Below, piece after piece: positions 24,752 through 33,169 of a stretch of 47,175 nt of DNA. Position numbers and translations under genes: made by a program. Positions within the stretch are counted from its first letter, which is position 1. Each line of letters opens with the position of its first letter. The notes beneath the pieces were generated by a model, which worked only from the letters and a program-made list of their open reading frames with translations, searched no databases and had not been told where the DNA came from. This stretch comes from Chryseobacterium gleum. Lineage in GTDB: Bacteria > Bacteroidota > Bacteroidia > Flavobacteriales_F > PHOS-HE28. Where the stretch lies: assembly GCA_945872795.1 (NCBI GenBank), contig CAMCAZ010000024.1:1-47175 (forward strand). Reading direction: 5' to 3'.

Positions 24752-25396
24752 CTACTCCTCCAACAGTTTGGCGATATCCCCGATGAGCCGGTCGATGTCC
24801 TCAGGGGAGGTGCCATCATAGAAACCGCGGAGGCGGCGCTGGGGGTCCACCAGCACGAAGTTCTCGGTGTGCACGAAGTCGTCAGGTCCGCCATCGCCTT
24901 CGTCCAGCGCGGCGAAGTAGGACTTGCGGGCCAGGGCGTAGATCTGTTTGCGGTCGCCGGTGAGCAGGCGCCAGCGCTGGGGGTCGGCACCATGCAGTTG
25001 GGCATAGGCGGCCAGCACGGGCACGCTGTCCATCTCGGGCGTCACGGAGTGGGAGAGGAGCATCAGGCGCTCCTCGGTGCGGAAGGCCTCCTGCACGCGG
25101 GCCATTTGCACGGTCATCTTCGGGCAGATGGTGGGGCAGGTGGTGAAGAAGAAGTCGGCCACGATGATGCGCGGGCCCACATCGGCCAGGCGCATGCTGT
25201 CGCCGTTCTGGTCCACCAGGGCGAAGTCGGTGATGTGGTGTTCACCTTTCACGCCCTTCAGCGCGGGGTCCACCAGGCGCGGGTCCAGTTGGGCGGGGTG
25301 GTAGATGGGCAGGGTGTCCGCGGGCCTGAGCAGGAAGTAGGCGCCCGCCACCATGGCGATGAAGATGGCAGCGAAGAGGAGGATGCGTGTGCTCAT
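24752..25396 (-). CDS. SCO1/SenC/PrrC family thioredoxin-fold protein
   Basis: The protein has 214 residues with a single N-terminal membrane anchor (LLFAAIFIAMVAGAYFLL). The thioredoxin-like domain carries the SCO motif CPTICP (CxxxC) after 'VADFFFTT', and the distal His in 'DDFVHTENFVLVD'. Members hand copper to the CuA site of cytochrome oxidase or act as periplasmic thiol reductants. It is the last gene of a three-gene operon (26500 to 24752) with only three bases between genes. No oxidase genes are in the window. Confidence 0.92.
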   Translation of the reverse strand: MSTRILLFAAIFIAMVAGAYFLLRPADTLPIYHPAQLDPRLVDPALKGVKGEHHITDFALVDQNGDSMRLADVGPRIIVADFFFTTCPTICPKMTVQMARVQEAFRTEERLMLLSHSVTPEMDSVPVLAAYAQLHGADPQRWRLLTGDRKQIYALARKSYFAALDEGDGGPDDFVHTENFVLVDPQRRLRGFYDGTSPEDIDRLIGDIAKLLEE

Positions 25397-25399
25397 GGC

Positions 25400-26104
25400 T
25401 CAGGCCTTGCGCAGGTCGATGGAGTAGGAGAGGGAGTAGATCCAGCGGTACACGGGCCAGGCAACGCCCCGTTCGCGGTCGTGCACCAGCGCGATGCCCA
25501 GGTCGTGGCCCTTGGTGGGCGACCAGGTGGTGCCCAGCTGGTAGCGGGTGCCGAAGTAGAGCCAGCCCTGATTGCCGGCCCAGGTGAAGAACTCTGCGGA
25601 GAACTCGGGGTCCAGCTGGAACTTGGGGATGTCGTAGGCCGCCTCGAAGCGGTTGCGGAACACCTCGCGCACTTCGCCCCATTCGCGGTAGTTGTGCTGG
25701 TAGGAGAAACGGTAACCCAGCGTGAGGCGGTCGAAGGTCTCGGACACCATCACCTTGAGGCCGGTGCGTTGCCGGTTCTTGCTGTCCGGCAGATAGGCGA
25801 AGCGCTGCTCGATCCCGATGTCCACGAGCTTGCTCACCTTGTAGCGCATCTCCAGGTCCAGGTAGATCTGCCGGCCGGCGAAGAAGGAGTCGGTGCTGCG
25901 GTAGCCCAGTTCGGCGCCCAGGCGGATGCGTTTGCGTGCCTCCTCGCCGATCATGTCCGCGAACACGGTGGGCAGCTGGCCCTTCAGCCCGAAGCTGGCC
26001 CACAGTTCCTGCTGCTGTTCGGGCAGCGTGCGTTCCTGCGCCCACAGGGTGCAGGGGGGCAGCAGCAGGGTGCCCAAGGCGAGCAGAGCAGTGCGCAGGA
26101 GCAT
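25400..26104 (-). CDS. DUF2490 family outer-membrane protein
   Basis: The protein has 234 residues with a signal peptide ending at 'TLWAQ'. The rest alternates aromatic and polar residues in beta-hairpin fashion ('RIRLGAELGYRS', 'LTLGYRFSYQHNYREW', 'YFGTRYQLGTTWSP'), as in DUF2490 beta-barrels of Bacteroidota. Function is unknown. It lies three bases from each neighbour in the operon with a lipoprotein and a SCO-like protein, so a shared envelope role is likely but undefined. Confidence 0.8.
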   Translation of the reverse strand: MLLRTALLALGTLLLPPCTLWAQERTLPEQQQELWASFGLKGQLPTVFADMIGEEARKRIRLGAELGYRSTDSFFAGRQIYLDLEMRYKVSKLVDIGIEQRFAYLPDSKNRQRTGLKVMVSETFDRLTLGYRFSYQHNYREWGEVREVFRNRFEAAYDIPKFQLDPEFSAEFFTWAGNQGWLYFGTRYQLGTTWSPTKGHDLGIALVHDRERGVAWPVYRWIYSLSYSIDLRKA

Positions 26105-26107
26105 CGC

Positions 26108-26500
26108 TCAGAAGTTGCGGACGGTGATGTCCGGAAGGGACACGATGTCCTTGCGGCCATCGATCACTGCGGTCTCGTAGATGGCCTCGGTGCAGTTCTC
26201 GTAATCATCGCACTCGCTCAGGACGTAGACGCGGTAGCTGCCGCGGCGCAGCCAGGGGAAGCGGTACTCGCCGTTGGGTCCGGTGCGGGTGTCGTCATCG
26301 TAATACTGCCCATCGCCGTAGATGATGCTGACGCGATGGTCAGCCAGGGGATAGGGGTCGCCGGCGGGGTTACCGGAGAGGTTGTAGCGCTGTTCCAGCA
26401 CGGTGCCGCGGATCTCCGCTTTGCCCCCGTCACCTTCTTCCTTCTTGCAGGCACTGAACAACAGCGCGCCGAGCGCGATCACCAGGAATCCCTTCATCAT
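26108..26500 (-). CDS. Small lipoprotein with carboxypeptidase-regulatory-like fold
   Basis: The protein has 130 residues with a lipoprotein signal (lipobox FSAC). The mature part, starting 'EIRGTVLEQRYNLSG' and containing 'TRTGPNGEYRFPWLRRGSYRVYV', has the pattern of a prealbumin-like or carboxypeptidase-regulatory beta-sandwich, a common surface domain in this phylum. It is the first gene of the operon leading to the DUF2490 and SCO-like genes. Two ATG codons occur in tandem at the start; either is possible. Confidence 0.8.
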   Translation of the reverse strand: MMKGFLVIALGALLFSACKKEEGDGGKAEIRGTVLEQRYNLSGNPAGDPYPLADHRVSIIYGDGQYYDDDTRTGPNGEYRFPWLRRGSYRVYVLSECDDYENCTEAIYETAVIDGRKDIVSLPDITVRNF

Positions 26501-26545
26501 TGTTGCTGGATCGTTAAGCGGGGGTGAATTTACACCGTACCCCCA

Positions 26546-28309
26546 TCACTCTCCGTGGTAGATCCCTTCCACCTTGGCGGCGTACTTGGTCATGATGGGT
26601 TTGCGGCGCAGCTTCAGTGTGGGGGTGAGCTCGCCGCCGTCAACGGTCCATTCCTGGGGCAGCAGGGCGATGACCTTCACCTGTTCCCACTGGCCCAGTC
26701 CAGCGTTGGCGGTCTCCACTTCGCGGAAGATGCGATCCTTGATGCGTTGTTCGGTGATGACCTGTTCGCGGCTGGTGAAGGGGATGCCTTTCCGTTCGCA
26801 GTAGTCCTTGAGGAAGTTGAACTCGGGCACGATGAGTGCGGCGGGGAACTTCTGGTTCTCCCCGATCACCATCACCTGTTCGATGAAGCGCGAGGCTTTC
26901 AGCTTGTTCTCCATCACCTGCGGCGCCACGTACTTGCCGCCGCTGGTCTTGAAGATCTCCTTCTTGCGGTCGGTGATGCGCAGGAAACCTTCGGCGGTGA
27001 TCTCGCCGATGTCGCCCGTGTGCAGCCAGCCCTCCTCGTCGATGGTCTGGCGGGTCATCTCCTCGTCCTTGTAGTAGCCCAGCATGATGTTGGGGCCCTT
27101 GGCGAGCACCTCGCCATCCTCGGCGATGCGCACCTGCACGCCGGGCAGCGGGCGGCCCACGGAGCCGAAGCGGAGGCCATCGTTCCGCAGGTCGTTCACG
27201 GTGATCACGGGTGATGATTCGGTGAGCCCGTAGCCCTCCATCACGGGGATGCCGGCGGCGTTGAACACCCGGGCCAGGCGGGGCTGAAGGGCGGCGCTGC
27301 CGCTGGCCACCACGCGGGTGTTGCCGCCCAGGGCCTCCTGCCATTTGCTGAAGATCAGTTTGCGGGCCACGGCCAGCTGCATGTCGTACCACAGGCTGCG
27401 GCCGTGCACCTCGTAGTTGTGCCCCAGCTCCAGGGCCCAGAAGAAGAGGCTGCGTTTCACGCCGGTGAGGGCATCGCCCTTGGCCACGATCTTGTCGTAG
27501 ATCTTCTCCAGCAGGCGGGGCACGGCGGTGAAGACCTCGGGTGCCACTTCGCGGATGCGGTCGCCGAGATCATCGAGCGTCTCCTGGAAATGGATGCCCA
27601 CGCCCACGTGCAGGTAGAGGTACATCAGCATGCGCTCGTAGATGTGCGAGAGCGGCAGGAAGCTGATGCAGCGCGCCGTATGGTCAACCGGGAAGCGGGT
27701 GGCGCTGGCCACCACGTTGCTCAGGATGTTGCCGTGGGTGAGCATCACACCCTTGGGCCGGCCGGTGGTTCCACTGGTGTAGATGATGGTGGCGAGGTCC
27801 TCTGTGCGCACCTGTGCCTTGTAGTGTTTCAGGGTGGCGCGGTCCTCCTCGCGGGCCATTGCGGGCACCTCTGACCAGTGGCGGGCGCCGGGCACCTGCT
27901 CGAAGGTGAAGAGGTGTTGGAGCGCAGGGCAGGTGGGCTGGGCTGCGGAGGCCTTGCCGAAAAGCTCGGCGTTGGAGCAGAAGATCACCTTGCTCTCTGA
28001 GTGGTTCAGCACGTAGGCATAATCCTCGGCGCTGCTGGTGGGGTAGATGGGTACACCGATGGCGCCGATGCGCAGGACGGCCTGATCCACGAGGCACCAC
28101 TCACTGCGGTTTCCGCTGGCGATGGCCACCTTGTCACCGGGCTGCACGCCCAGCTGCATCAGGCCGAGGGCGATGCGGTCGGCGGTATCGATCAGCTGCT
28201 GGGTGCTGTAGCGTTTCCATTGGCCGCCTTCCTTAGTGGCGATGGCGCTCTCCTTGGGGTATTTGGCGAGCTGGTATTCGGGGATGTCGTGCAGTCGGGT
28301 AGGCTCCAT
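26546..28309 (-). CDS. Long-chain fatty acid-CoA ligase (AMP-forming)
   Basis: The protein has 587 residues and is cytoplasmic or membrane-associated. It shows the adenylate-forming motifs: 'TIIYTSGTTGRPKGVMLTHGN' (phosphate-binding loop), 'GYGLTESSP', 'WLHTGDIG' and 'ITDRKKEIFKTSGGKYVAP', with the C-terminal Lys region 'TPTLKLRRKPI'. It activates fatty acids to acyl-CoA through an acyl-adenylate. Length and layout match FadD15/FAA1-type enzymes, which are usual in Bacteroidota. TTATCTTGG lies a few bases before the ATG and may be part of its promoter. Confidence 0.95.
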   Translation of the reverse strand: MEPTRLHDIPEYQLAKYPKESAIATKEGGQWKRYSTQQLIDTADRIALGLMQLGVQPGDKVAIASGNRSEWCLVDQAVLRIGAIGVPIYPTSSAEDYAYVLNHSESKVIFCSNAELFGKASAAQPTCPALQHLFTFEQVPGARHWSEVPAMAREEDRATLKHYKAQVRTEDLATIIYTSGTTGRPKGVMLTHGNILSNVVASATRFPVDHTARCISFLPLSHIYERMLMYLYLHVGVGIHFQETLDDLGDRIREVAPEVFTAVPRLLEKIYDKIVAKGDALTGVKRSLFFWALELGHNYEVHGRSLWYDMQLAVARKLIFSKWQEALGGNTRVVASGSAALQPRLARVFNAAGIPVMEGYGLTESSPVITVNDLRNDGLRFGSVGRPLPGVQVRIAEDGEVLAKGPNIMLGYYKDEEMTRQTIDEEGWLHTGDIGEITAEGFLRITDRKKEIFKTSGGKYVAPQVMENKLKASRFIEQVMVIGENQKFPAALIVPEFNFLKDYCERKGIPFTSREQVITEQRIKDRIFREVETANAGLGQWEQVKVIALLPQEWTVDGGELTPTLKLRRKPIMTKYAAKVEGIYHGE

Positions 28310-28394
28310 GGCCCCAAGATAACGGTGGGGGTGATCCGTAGGTTCGGGCCTACGACCATTGGCGCCGGTGGGTCAGGCGGGCGCGCCGAATCCA

Positions 28395-28440
28395 TTTAAC
28401 CACGGGTCCACACGTCCCGAGGCCTCGGGAGGACACGGAT
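28395..28440. repeat. Intergenic repeat-like segment with a 16-bp perfect palindrome
   Basis: TCCCGAGGCCTCGGGA at 28415-28430 is a perfect palindrome. It is flanked by 'ACCACGGGTCCACACG' and 'GGACACGGATGAATCAC', which have the look of the short intergenic repeats that recur in Bacteroidota genomes. It lies in the 160-base gap upstream of the acyl-CoA ligase and after the stop of the 143-residue gene; no coding sequence is seen there. Confidence 0.5.
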
Positions 28441-28469
28441 GAATCACAGCCAATGGGACCGGTCGCTCG

Positions 28470-28901
28470 TCACTCGATGCGACCCTCGTAGCTCACGGTG
28501 ATCACGCGCATGTCGATGCCGCTCTTGATGGTGAACTTCTCGGTGATGGTGGTCCGGCGTTCCTGTCCGGCGTAGAAGATCTTCTCCACGCGGCGTTCGT
28601 CCTTCTTTCCGTTCATCACCAGGTCCAGTTCGAAGATGGCGTTCACCGCTCCGTCCTTCACGCTGCTGCGCCTCACCTTGTGGGTGCTCACCTTCACCCA
28701 GGCCCTCACCTTGATGCCGTCCTGGTCGAAGATCACCACACGGTCCGAGCCCTCCGCACCGCCCATCAGCGCGGTGGCATCGCTGCCCGGCATCACCCGC
28801 TCGTTCTCGTTGACGGTGACATTGGTGATCTGGAAGCGGGTCTGGGCGTGCGCCATGCCGACCGTGAGCAGGAACAATAGGGTGGGGATGATGCGTTTCA
28901 T
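28470..28901 (-). CDS. Exported hypothetical protein, 143 residues
   Basis: I do not recognise the family. The ATG at 28901 starts a clear signal peptide (MKRIIPTLLFLLTVGMAHAQ); the frame is open further upstream without signal features. The mature part is probably beta-rich ('FQITNVTVNENERVM', 'RVVIFDQDGIKVRAWVKVSTHK', 'TTITEKFTIKSGIDMRVITVSYEG'). It is divergent from the gene at 28981, with 79 bases shared as a two-way promoter region. Confidence 0.7.
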   Translation of the reverse strand: MKRIIPTLLFLLTVGMAHAQTRFQITNVTVNENERVMPGSDATALMGGAEGSDRVVIFDQDGIKVRAWVKVSTHKVRRSSVKDGAVNAIFELDLVMNGKKDERRVEKIFYAGQERRTTITEKFTIKSGIDMRVITVSYEGRIE

Positions 28902-28980
28902 GGTTTTGGCATTTGTTTTGTCCTGCGAACGTAACAATTCGCATGCCGCAGCGTCCGATGTACTCAACAACTCATTCACC

Positions 28981-29388
28981 ATGAAACTACACAACCGTTC
29001 CCTCCTCATCGGCGCTTCGTTCGCCATCACGCTCTTCCTCGGCTACAGCTTCCGCCCGCAGCCGGTGGGCACCACTTACACCTACCGCCAGTTCTCCACC
29101 ATCGAGAGCGTGGTGCCCGGCGGCTTGGGCCGTTCACGCGTCATCATCAGTGACCAGGCCGACCAGGAGGTGGGCAAGGATCTGATGAACTTCTACAGCA
29201 TGGTGGGCATCAATTTCAAGAACATCGCCAACAACGACCGGATGATCGTGGAGACGATCAACCAATACGAGGCCGAAGGTTGGGCGCTGCACACGGTGAG
29301 CACCGGGGTGAATAATTCCGGTGGCCAGGGCGGAGGCGGCGGCACGGGCATCTTCATCACCCGCTACCTTTTCCGCAAGGCGCTCTGA
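28981..29388 (+). CDS. Membrane-anchored hypothetical protein, 135 residues
   Basis: The ATG at 28981 begins an N-terminal hydrophobic segment (SLLIGASFAITLFLGYSF), which may be an uncleaved anchor. The remainder resembles the short domain found in many small bacterial proteins in which 'INQYEAEGWALHTVSTG' precedes a Gly-rich loop ('GGQGGGGGTGIFITRYLF'), similar in style to DUF4177. This resemblance is by eye only. It is transcribed divergently from the 143-residue exported protein and ends before a strong terminator. Confidence 0.7.
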   Translation: MKLHNRSLLIGASFAITLFLGYSFRPQPVGTTYTYRQFSTIESVVPGGLGRSRVIISDQADQEVGKDLMNFYSMVGINFKNIANNDRMIVETINQYEAEGWALHTVSTGVNNSGGQGGGGGTGIFITRYLFRKAL

Positions 29389-29444
29389 GTTCACCGCTCA
29401 GACAGGCTCGGTTCCCTTATCGCGGATCACACTGGACCACTTCA

Positions 29445-29481
29445 AACGGGCCTATGGAAGACCATGGGCCCGTTCGTTTTT
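29445..29481 (+). terminator. Rho-independent terminator
   Basis: AACGGGCC (29445-29452) pairs with GGCCCGTT (29467-29474). An inner ATGG/CCAT extension is separated by one T-G pair and closes on AAGA. TTTTT follows at 29477-29481. It lies 56 bases after the stop of the gene at 28981 and just before the convergent end of the formylglycine-generating enzyme gene. Confidence 0.85.
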
Positions 29482-29489
29482 CGATCCGG

Positions 29490-30596
29490 TCAACGTCCGT
29501 CCGCATCCTTCACACAGCGGAATCCCACGTGGCTCATGCCGCTTTCGGGCGTGCTGCCCTGGCGGGCACTGGGCCGGTAGCGCCAGCAATACGTGTCGTG
29601 GCACAGGAAGCTGCCGCCACGTTGAGCGCGCAGCGGTTCATAACGACGCTCGGGGTCAAAGCTCTTTTCGGGTCCTTGGGGATCTACCACCAGTGTCCGC
29701 GAGCGGTTCAGGTAGAGCGTCATGTCAAGCCAGTCGCTGCACCATTCCCAGGTATTGCCGGCCATGTCGTACAACCCGAAGCCGTTGGGCGCGAAGTGCC
29801 CCACGGGAGCGGTACGTACGTAGCCGTCCACGGCGGTGTTCTTCTGCGGGAAAGCGCCCTGCCAGCTGTTGCATTTCACCAGGGTATCGGTGGGTGCACC
29901 ATTGCCCCAGACGTAGGGTGCATCGTCCACCCCGCCACGTGCGGCCCGCTCCCATTCGGCCTCGGTGGGCAGGCGTTTGCCGGCCCAGGCGCAGTAGGCC
30001 ACGGCATCGTTCCAGCTCACCTGCACCACAGGGTGGTCCATTCGCGTGGCGATGTCACTGTCTGGTCCTTCGGGATGGAGCCAGTCGGCACCGTGCGTCC
30101 AGCTCCACCACTCCAGCGCGCGGCAATCGCCCAGGTCCTTACCCACCGGGTTGAAGACCAGCGAGCCGGGCACCAGGTCCTCCGGCTTGGGCGGCGGAGT
30201 GCCCGGCGGCACCTGGGCCATGATCTCCTCCAGCACCGGGGCCTTTTCCGCATCCGTCACGTAGCCGGTGGCCTCCACGAAGGCGGCGAACTGCGTGTTC
30301 GTGACCTCGGTCGTATCCATCCAGAAGCCATGCACACGCACGCGGTGTGCGGGCTGCTCCTCGGGCCAGGCCAGTTCCGCATCGTTGCTGCCCATGGTGA
30401 ACTCACCGCCGGGTATCCAGACCATGCCGGCGGGGGTGGGGCCTTCGGGGCGTGTGTCCGGGAGGACAGAGCGCTCTACAGCCGTTTTACCAGGCTCGGT
30501 TCCACGGCCTGGCGCACCGCACGAGAAGGCGGTCAGGGCCACCAGCATTCCAGCAATGCTGCGGAACACCATGGTCGATCGATGGAACCCCGTCAC
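29490..30596 (-). CDS. Formylglycine-generating enzyme (SUMF1 family), predicted lipoprotein
   Basis: The protein has 368 residues. The domain runs from 'MVWIPGGEFTMGS' to 'GMSHVGFRC', with 'NTWEWCSDWL' and both active-site cysteines in 'GGSFLCHDTYC' (Cys332 and Cys337, spaced five apart as in characterised FGEs). FGE oxidises the Cys of the sulfatase CxPxR motif to formylglycine. A GTG start at 30596 overlaps the sulfatase stop as GTGA; an ATG at 30572 gives a shorter signal. Either way, a lipoprotein signal with lipobox FSCG is present, so the enzyme would sit outside the cytoplasm, whereas characterised bacterial FGEs are mostly cytoplasmic. After the lipobox, 'ERSVLPDTRPEGP' resembles 'DRSVLPIREPEAP' in the sulfatase. 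Confidence 0.9.
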   Translation of the reverse strand: MTGFHRSTMVFRSIAGMLVALTAFSCGAPGRGTEPGKTAVERSVLPDTRPEGPTPAGMVWIPGGEFTMGSNDAELAWPEEQPAHRVRVHGFWMDTTEVTNTQFAAFVEATGYVTDAEKAPVLEEIMAQVPPGTPPPKPEDLVPGSLVFNPVGKDLGDCRALEWWSWTHGADWLHPEGPDSDIATRMDHPVVQVSWNDAVAYCAWAGKRLPTEAEWERAARGGVDDAPYVWGNGAPTDTLVKCNSWQGAFPQKNTAVDGYVRTAPVGHFAPNGFGLYDMAGNTWEWCSDWLDMTLYLNRSRTLVVDPQGPEKSFDPERRYEPLRAQRGGSFLCHDTYCWRYRPSARQGSTPESGMSHVGFRCVKDADGR

Positions 30597-33001
30597 TTCG
30601 TGGCGCTGGCCGGGAAGGTTTCCACCGTCACGCTTCCGATGCGGCCGGTGAACACCTCGCGCTTGGCATAGGTCAGGCTCACGGGCGTGTTCTCGTCGGT
30701 GCCCACATCGGCGCTCTCGTCAATGCCGAAGGTGTTGGCATTGGTCTTGGTGATCATGCCCGAACCGGCCTTCTGCCCGTCGATGAGCAGCGTGCCCGTG
30801 CCACCGCCTCCGCGACCGCCCTCGTAAGCGAAGTCGAAAACCAGCGTGTGTTTGCCGGGCGTCACTGGGGTGCTGGAGCGGATGGTGTAATTCTCCAAGC
30901 CCACCCAGTTGTAGGTGTAGTGCAGCATGCCATCGAGCATGTAGAAGCTCCATCCCCCGAAGTCGCCACCCTGCGCGAGGATCACGCCGCTGGCCTTGGC
31001 CGGCACGTCCACCTCCGCCGTGAACTTCAGGGAGGTGTTCTTCACGTTGATGAAGGCGTTCTCCGGGATCCCTCTCGCGCCGGGGTAGAGTACCAGCTTG
31101 GTACGGCCGTTCATCAGGTCCGGACGACCGGCGATCACGGGGTCGAAGCGTTCGATGGAGCGGTCATCGATGGGCAGCACGTGGTACTTCACGGCCTCCT
31201 CCATGAACTTCTTCTTCAGCTCCTCCAGTTTGGCGGGCTCCTTGGCCGCGAGGTCATTGGCCTGGCTGAAGTCCTCGTTCACGTTGTAGAGCTCCCATAC
31301 GTCCTCGGTGAGCGGGCGGCGTGGCGCGGCCTCCCAGGGTGCCTTGTGGATGGTGCCGGCGTACCAACCGTCGTGGTAGATGGCGCGGTTGCCGATCATC
31401 TCGAAATACTGCGTCTTCCGGGTGTCGGCGGCCTTCGCGTCGTTGAAGGAGTAGTTCATGGGCACGCCCTCGATGGGGCGCTGTTCGATGCCGTTCACCA
31501 TGCGTGGTGAGGGCACGCCCACGGCGGCATACACGGTGGGGGTCACATCGATCACGTGGTGGAACTGGCTGCGCACCTCGCCCTTGGCGCTGATGCCGGC
31601 GGGCCAGTGCATCACCATGCCATTGCGCGTACCGCCGAAGTTGCTGGCCACCTGCTTCGTCCAGGTGAAGGGGGTGTTGCCCGCCACCGCCCAGCCTGCG
31701 GCGAAGTGGTTGTACGTGTGCTCGGTGCCCAGCTTGTCCATCCGGCTCAACTGCATGTCCAGCGTTTCCTGCACGCCGTTGAAGTAGGTGTTCTCGTTGA
31801 ACATGCCGATCATGCCGCCCTCGGCGCTGGAACCGTTGTCGCCCACGATGTAGAGCACCAGGGTGTTCTCCAGCACGCCGCGCGCATCCAAAGCGTCGAT
31901 CAGGCGGCCCACCTGCTCGTCGGTGTGTTCGGCGAATCCGGCGAAGACCTCCATCTGGCGTTCGAAGAGGCGCTTCTCATCGGCGCTGAGCTTGTCCCAG
32001 TCCTTGATGGCTTCGGGCTTGGGCGCCAGCACGGTGTTGGCGGGCACTACGCCCAGGGCCTTCTGCCGGGCCAGGGTCTCCTCGCGCAGCTTGTCCCAAC
32101 CCTGCGCGAACTTACCCCTGTACTTGTCGATGTAGGACTTCGGCGCATGGTGCGGCGCGTGCGTGGCGCCGGTGGCGAAGTACATCATGAAGGGCTTCTC
32201 CGGCGTCAGGCTCTGTTGGGTGTTCATCCAGGCCAGGGCCTGGTCGGTCATGTCGTTGGTAAAGTGGTAGTTCGGGTCGTCCACCTTGGGATACACGCGT
32301 GTGGTGCCATCGTACACCATGGGGTGCCACTGGTTGGTCTCGCCGCCGATGAAGCCGTAGAACTTGTCGAAGCCGCTGTGCGTGGGCCAGCGGTCATAGG
32401 GGCCGGAGACGGAGCCTTCCCAGGGCGGTGTTTCGTGGTACTTGCCGAAGGCGGCCGTGCTGTAGCCATTGAGGCGGAGCACCTCGGCCATCGGCGTGAT
32501 GGTCTGCGGGCGGATGCCGGTGTTGCCGGGGAATGCGGTGGCCACCTCCATGATGGCGCCGGCGTTGTTGCTGTGGTGGTTGTAGCCCGTAAGGATCGCC
32601 GTGCGGGTGGGCGAACAGAGGGCCGTGGTGTGGAAGCGGTTGTACTTCAAGCCGTTCGCTGCGAGGCGCTCCAGCGTGGGCATCTGGATGGGCCCGCCGA
32701 AGGCGCTGCTGTGCCCGAAGCCGATGTCGTCGATCAGCACCACCACCACGTTGGGCGCACCCTTGGGCGCGGTGACGTTGAAGCGGGGCGGCGCCTGCGC
32801 GTTGCGCGCATCCAGTTCGGTGATGCTCGGGGCTTCGGGCTCGCGGATGGGAAGCACGCTGCGGTCCAGGCCATCAGTGACGGTCGCTGCCGCAGTGGTC
32901 GATGAGCTTTCATCCTTCGGTGCCGGCGATCCACAAGCGACGAAGAGTGTAAGCAGGACGATGCTGCAAAGACGGAACAGGCGGGTCAGGCGAATAGGCA
33001 T
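30593..33001 (-). CDS. Type I sulfatase (arylsulfatase-like) lipoprotein with C-terminal beta-sandwich
   Basis: The protein has 802 residues with a lipoprotein signal (lipobox FVAC, Cys23) lacking a twin-arginine. The sulfatase domain begins 'APNVVVVLIDDIGFGHS', with the metal-binding Asp pair. It carries the modification motif CSPTR (Cys129, CxPxR) and a later 'IVGDNGSSAEGG' metal site. From about residue 650 a Gly-rich beta-sandwich, LamG-like region follows ('KFTAEVDVPAKASGVI', 'TGTLLIDGQKAG'), possibly for substrate binding. It hydrolyses sulfate esters; the substrate is not predictable. The next gene is its FGE, overlapping by four bases. The ATG at 33001 follows a good promoter. Confidence 0.93.
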   Translation of the reverse strand: MPIRLTRLFRLCSIVLLTLFVACGSPAPKDESSSTTAAATVTDGLDRSVLPIREPEAPSITELDARNAQAPPRFNVTAPKGAPNVVVVLIDDIGFGHSSAFGGPIQMPTLERLAANGLKYNRFHTTALCSPTRTAILTGYNHHSNNAGAIMEVATAFPGNTGIRPQTITPMAEVLRLNGYSTAAFGKYHETPPWEGSVSGPYDRWPTHSGFDKFYGFIGGETNQWHPMVYDGTTRVYPKVDDPNYHFTNDMTDQALAWMNTQQSLTPEKPFMMYFATGATHAPHHAPKSYIDKYRGKFAQGWDKLREETLARQKALGVVPANTVLAPKPEAIKDWDKLSADEKRLFERQMEVFAGFAEHTDEQVGRLIDALDARGVLENTLVLYIVGDNGSSAEGGMIGMFNENTYFNGVQETLDMQLSRMDKLGTEHTYNHFAAGWAVAGNTPFTWTKQVASNFGGTRNGMVMHWPAGISAKGEVRSQFHHVIDVTPTVYAAVGVPSPRMVNGIEQRPIEGVPMNYSFNDAKAADTRKTQYFEMIGNRAIYHDGWYAGTIHKAPWEAAPRRPLTEDVWELYNVNEDFSQANDLAAKEPAKLEELKKKFMEEAVKYHVLPIDDRSIERFDPVIAGRPDLMNGRTKLVLYPGARGIPENAFINVKNTSLKFTAEVDVPAKASGVILAQGGDFGGWSFYMLDGMLHYTYNWVGLENYTIRSSTPVTPGKHTLVFDFAYEGGRGGGGTGTLLIDGQKAGSGMITKTNANTFGIDESADVGTDENTPVSLTYAKREVFTGRIGSVTVETFPASATK

Positions 33002-33029
33002 GTGTGGGAGTTTGGTGAGAACGTCAGGT

Positions 33030-33059
33030 CAAATCTAGCGGTACGATATCTCCCGGCAA
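33030..33059 (-). promoter_or_regulatory. Promoter of the sulfatase-FGE operon
   Basis: Reading leftward: TTG (33059-33057), 19 bases, TAGATTTG (33037-33030). This is an exact match to the Bacteroidota -7 box TAnnTTTG at the expected spacing from TTG. It lies 28 bases before the sulfatase ATG, and is the best promoter match found by eye in the window. Confidence 0.7.
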
Positions 33060-33169
33060 GGGGGCACCAGGTCCGTGAGGTCGGCTCTGCTGAGGATGCA
33101 ACTCCATCAGCAGCTCAGTGCATGGTCGGCGGGAAGCGGGTCATATGTCCGGCCGCTATGCGCCTTGGC

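Noticed and set aside
24665-26527. 620-residue plus-strand frame across the SCO/DUF2490/lipoprotein operon
   Set aside because: Antisense to three well-supported genes and spanning their boundaries; a shadow frame.
31556-32905. 449-residue plus-strand frame opposite the sulfatase
   Set aside because: Shadow of the sulfatase coding sequence, without signal peptide or motif.
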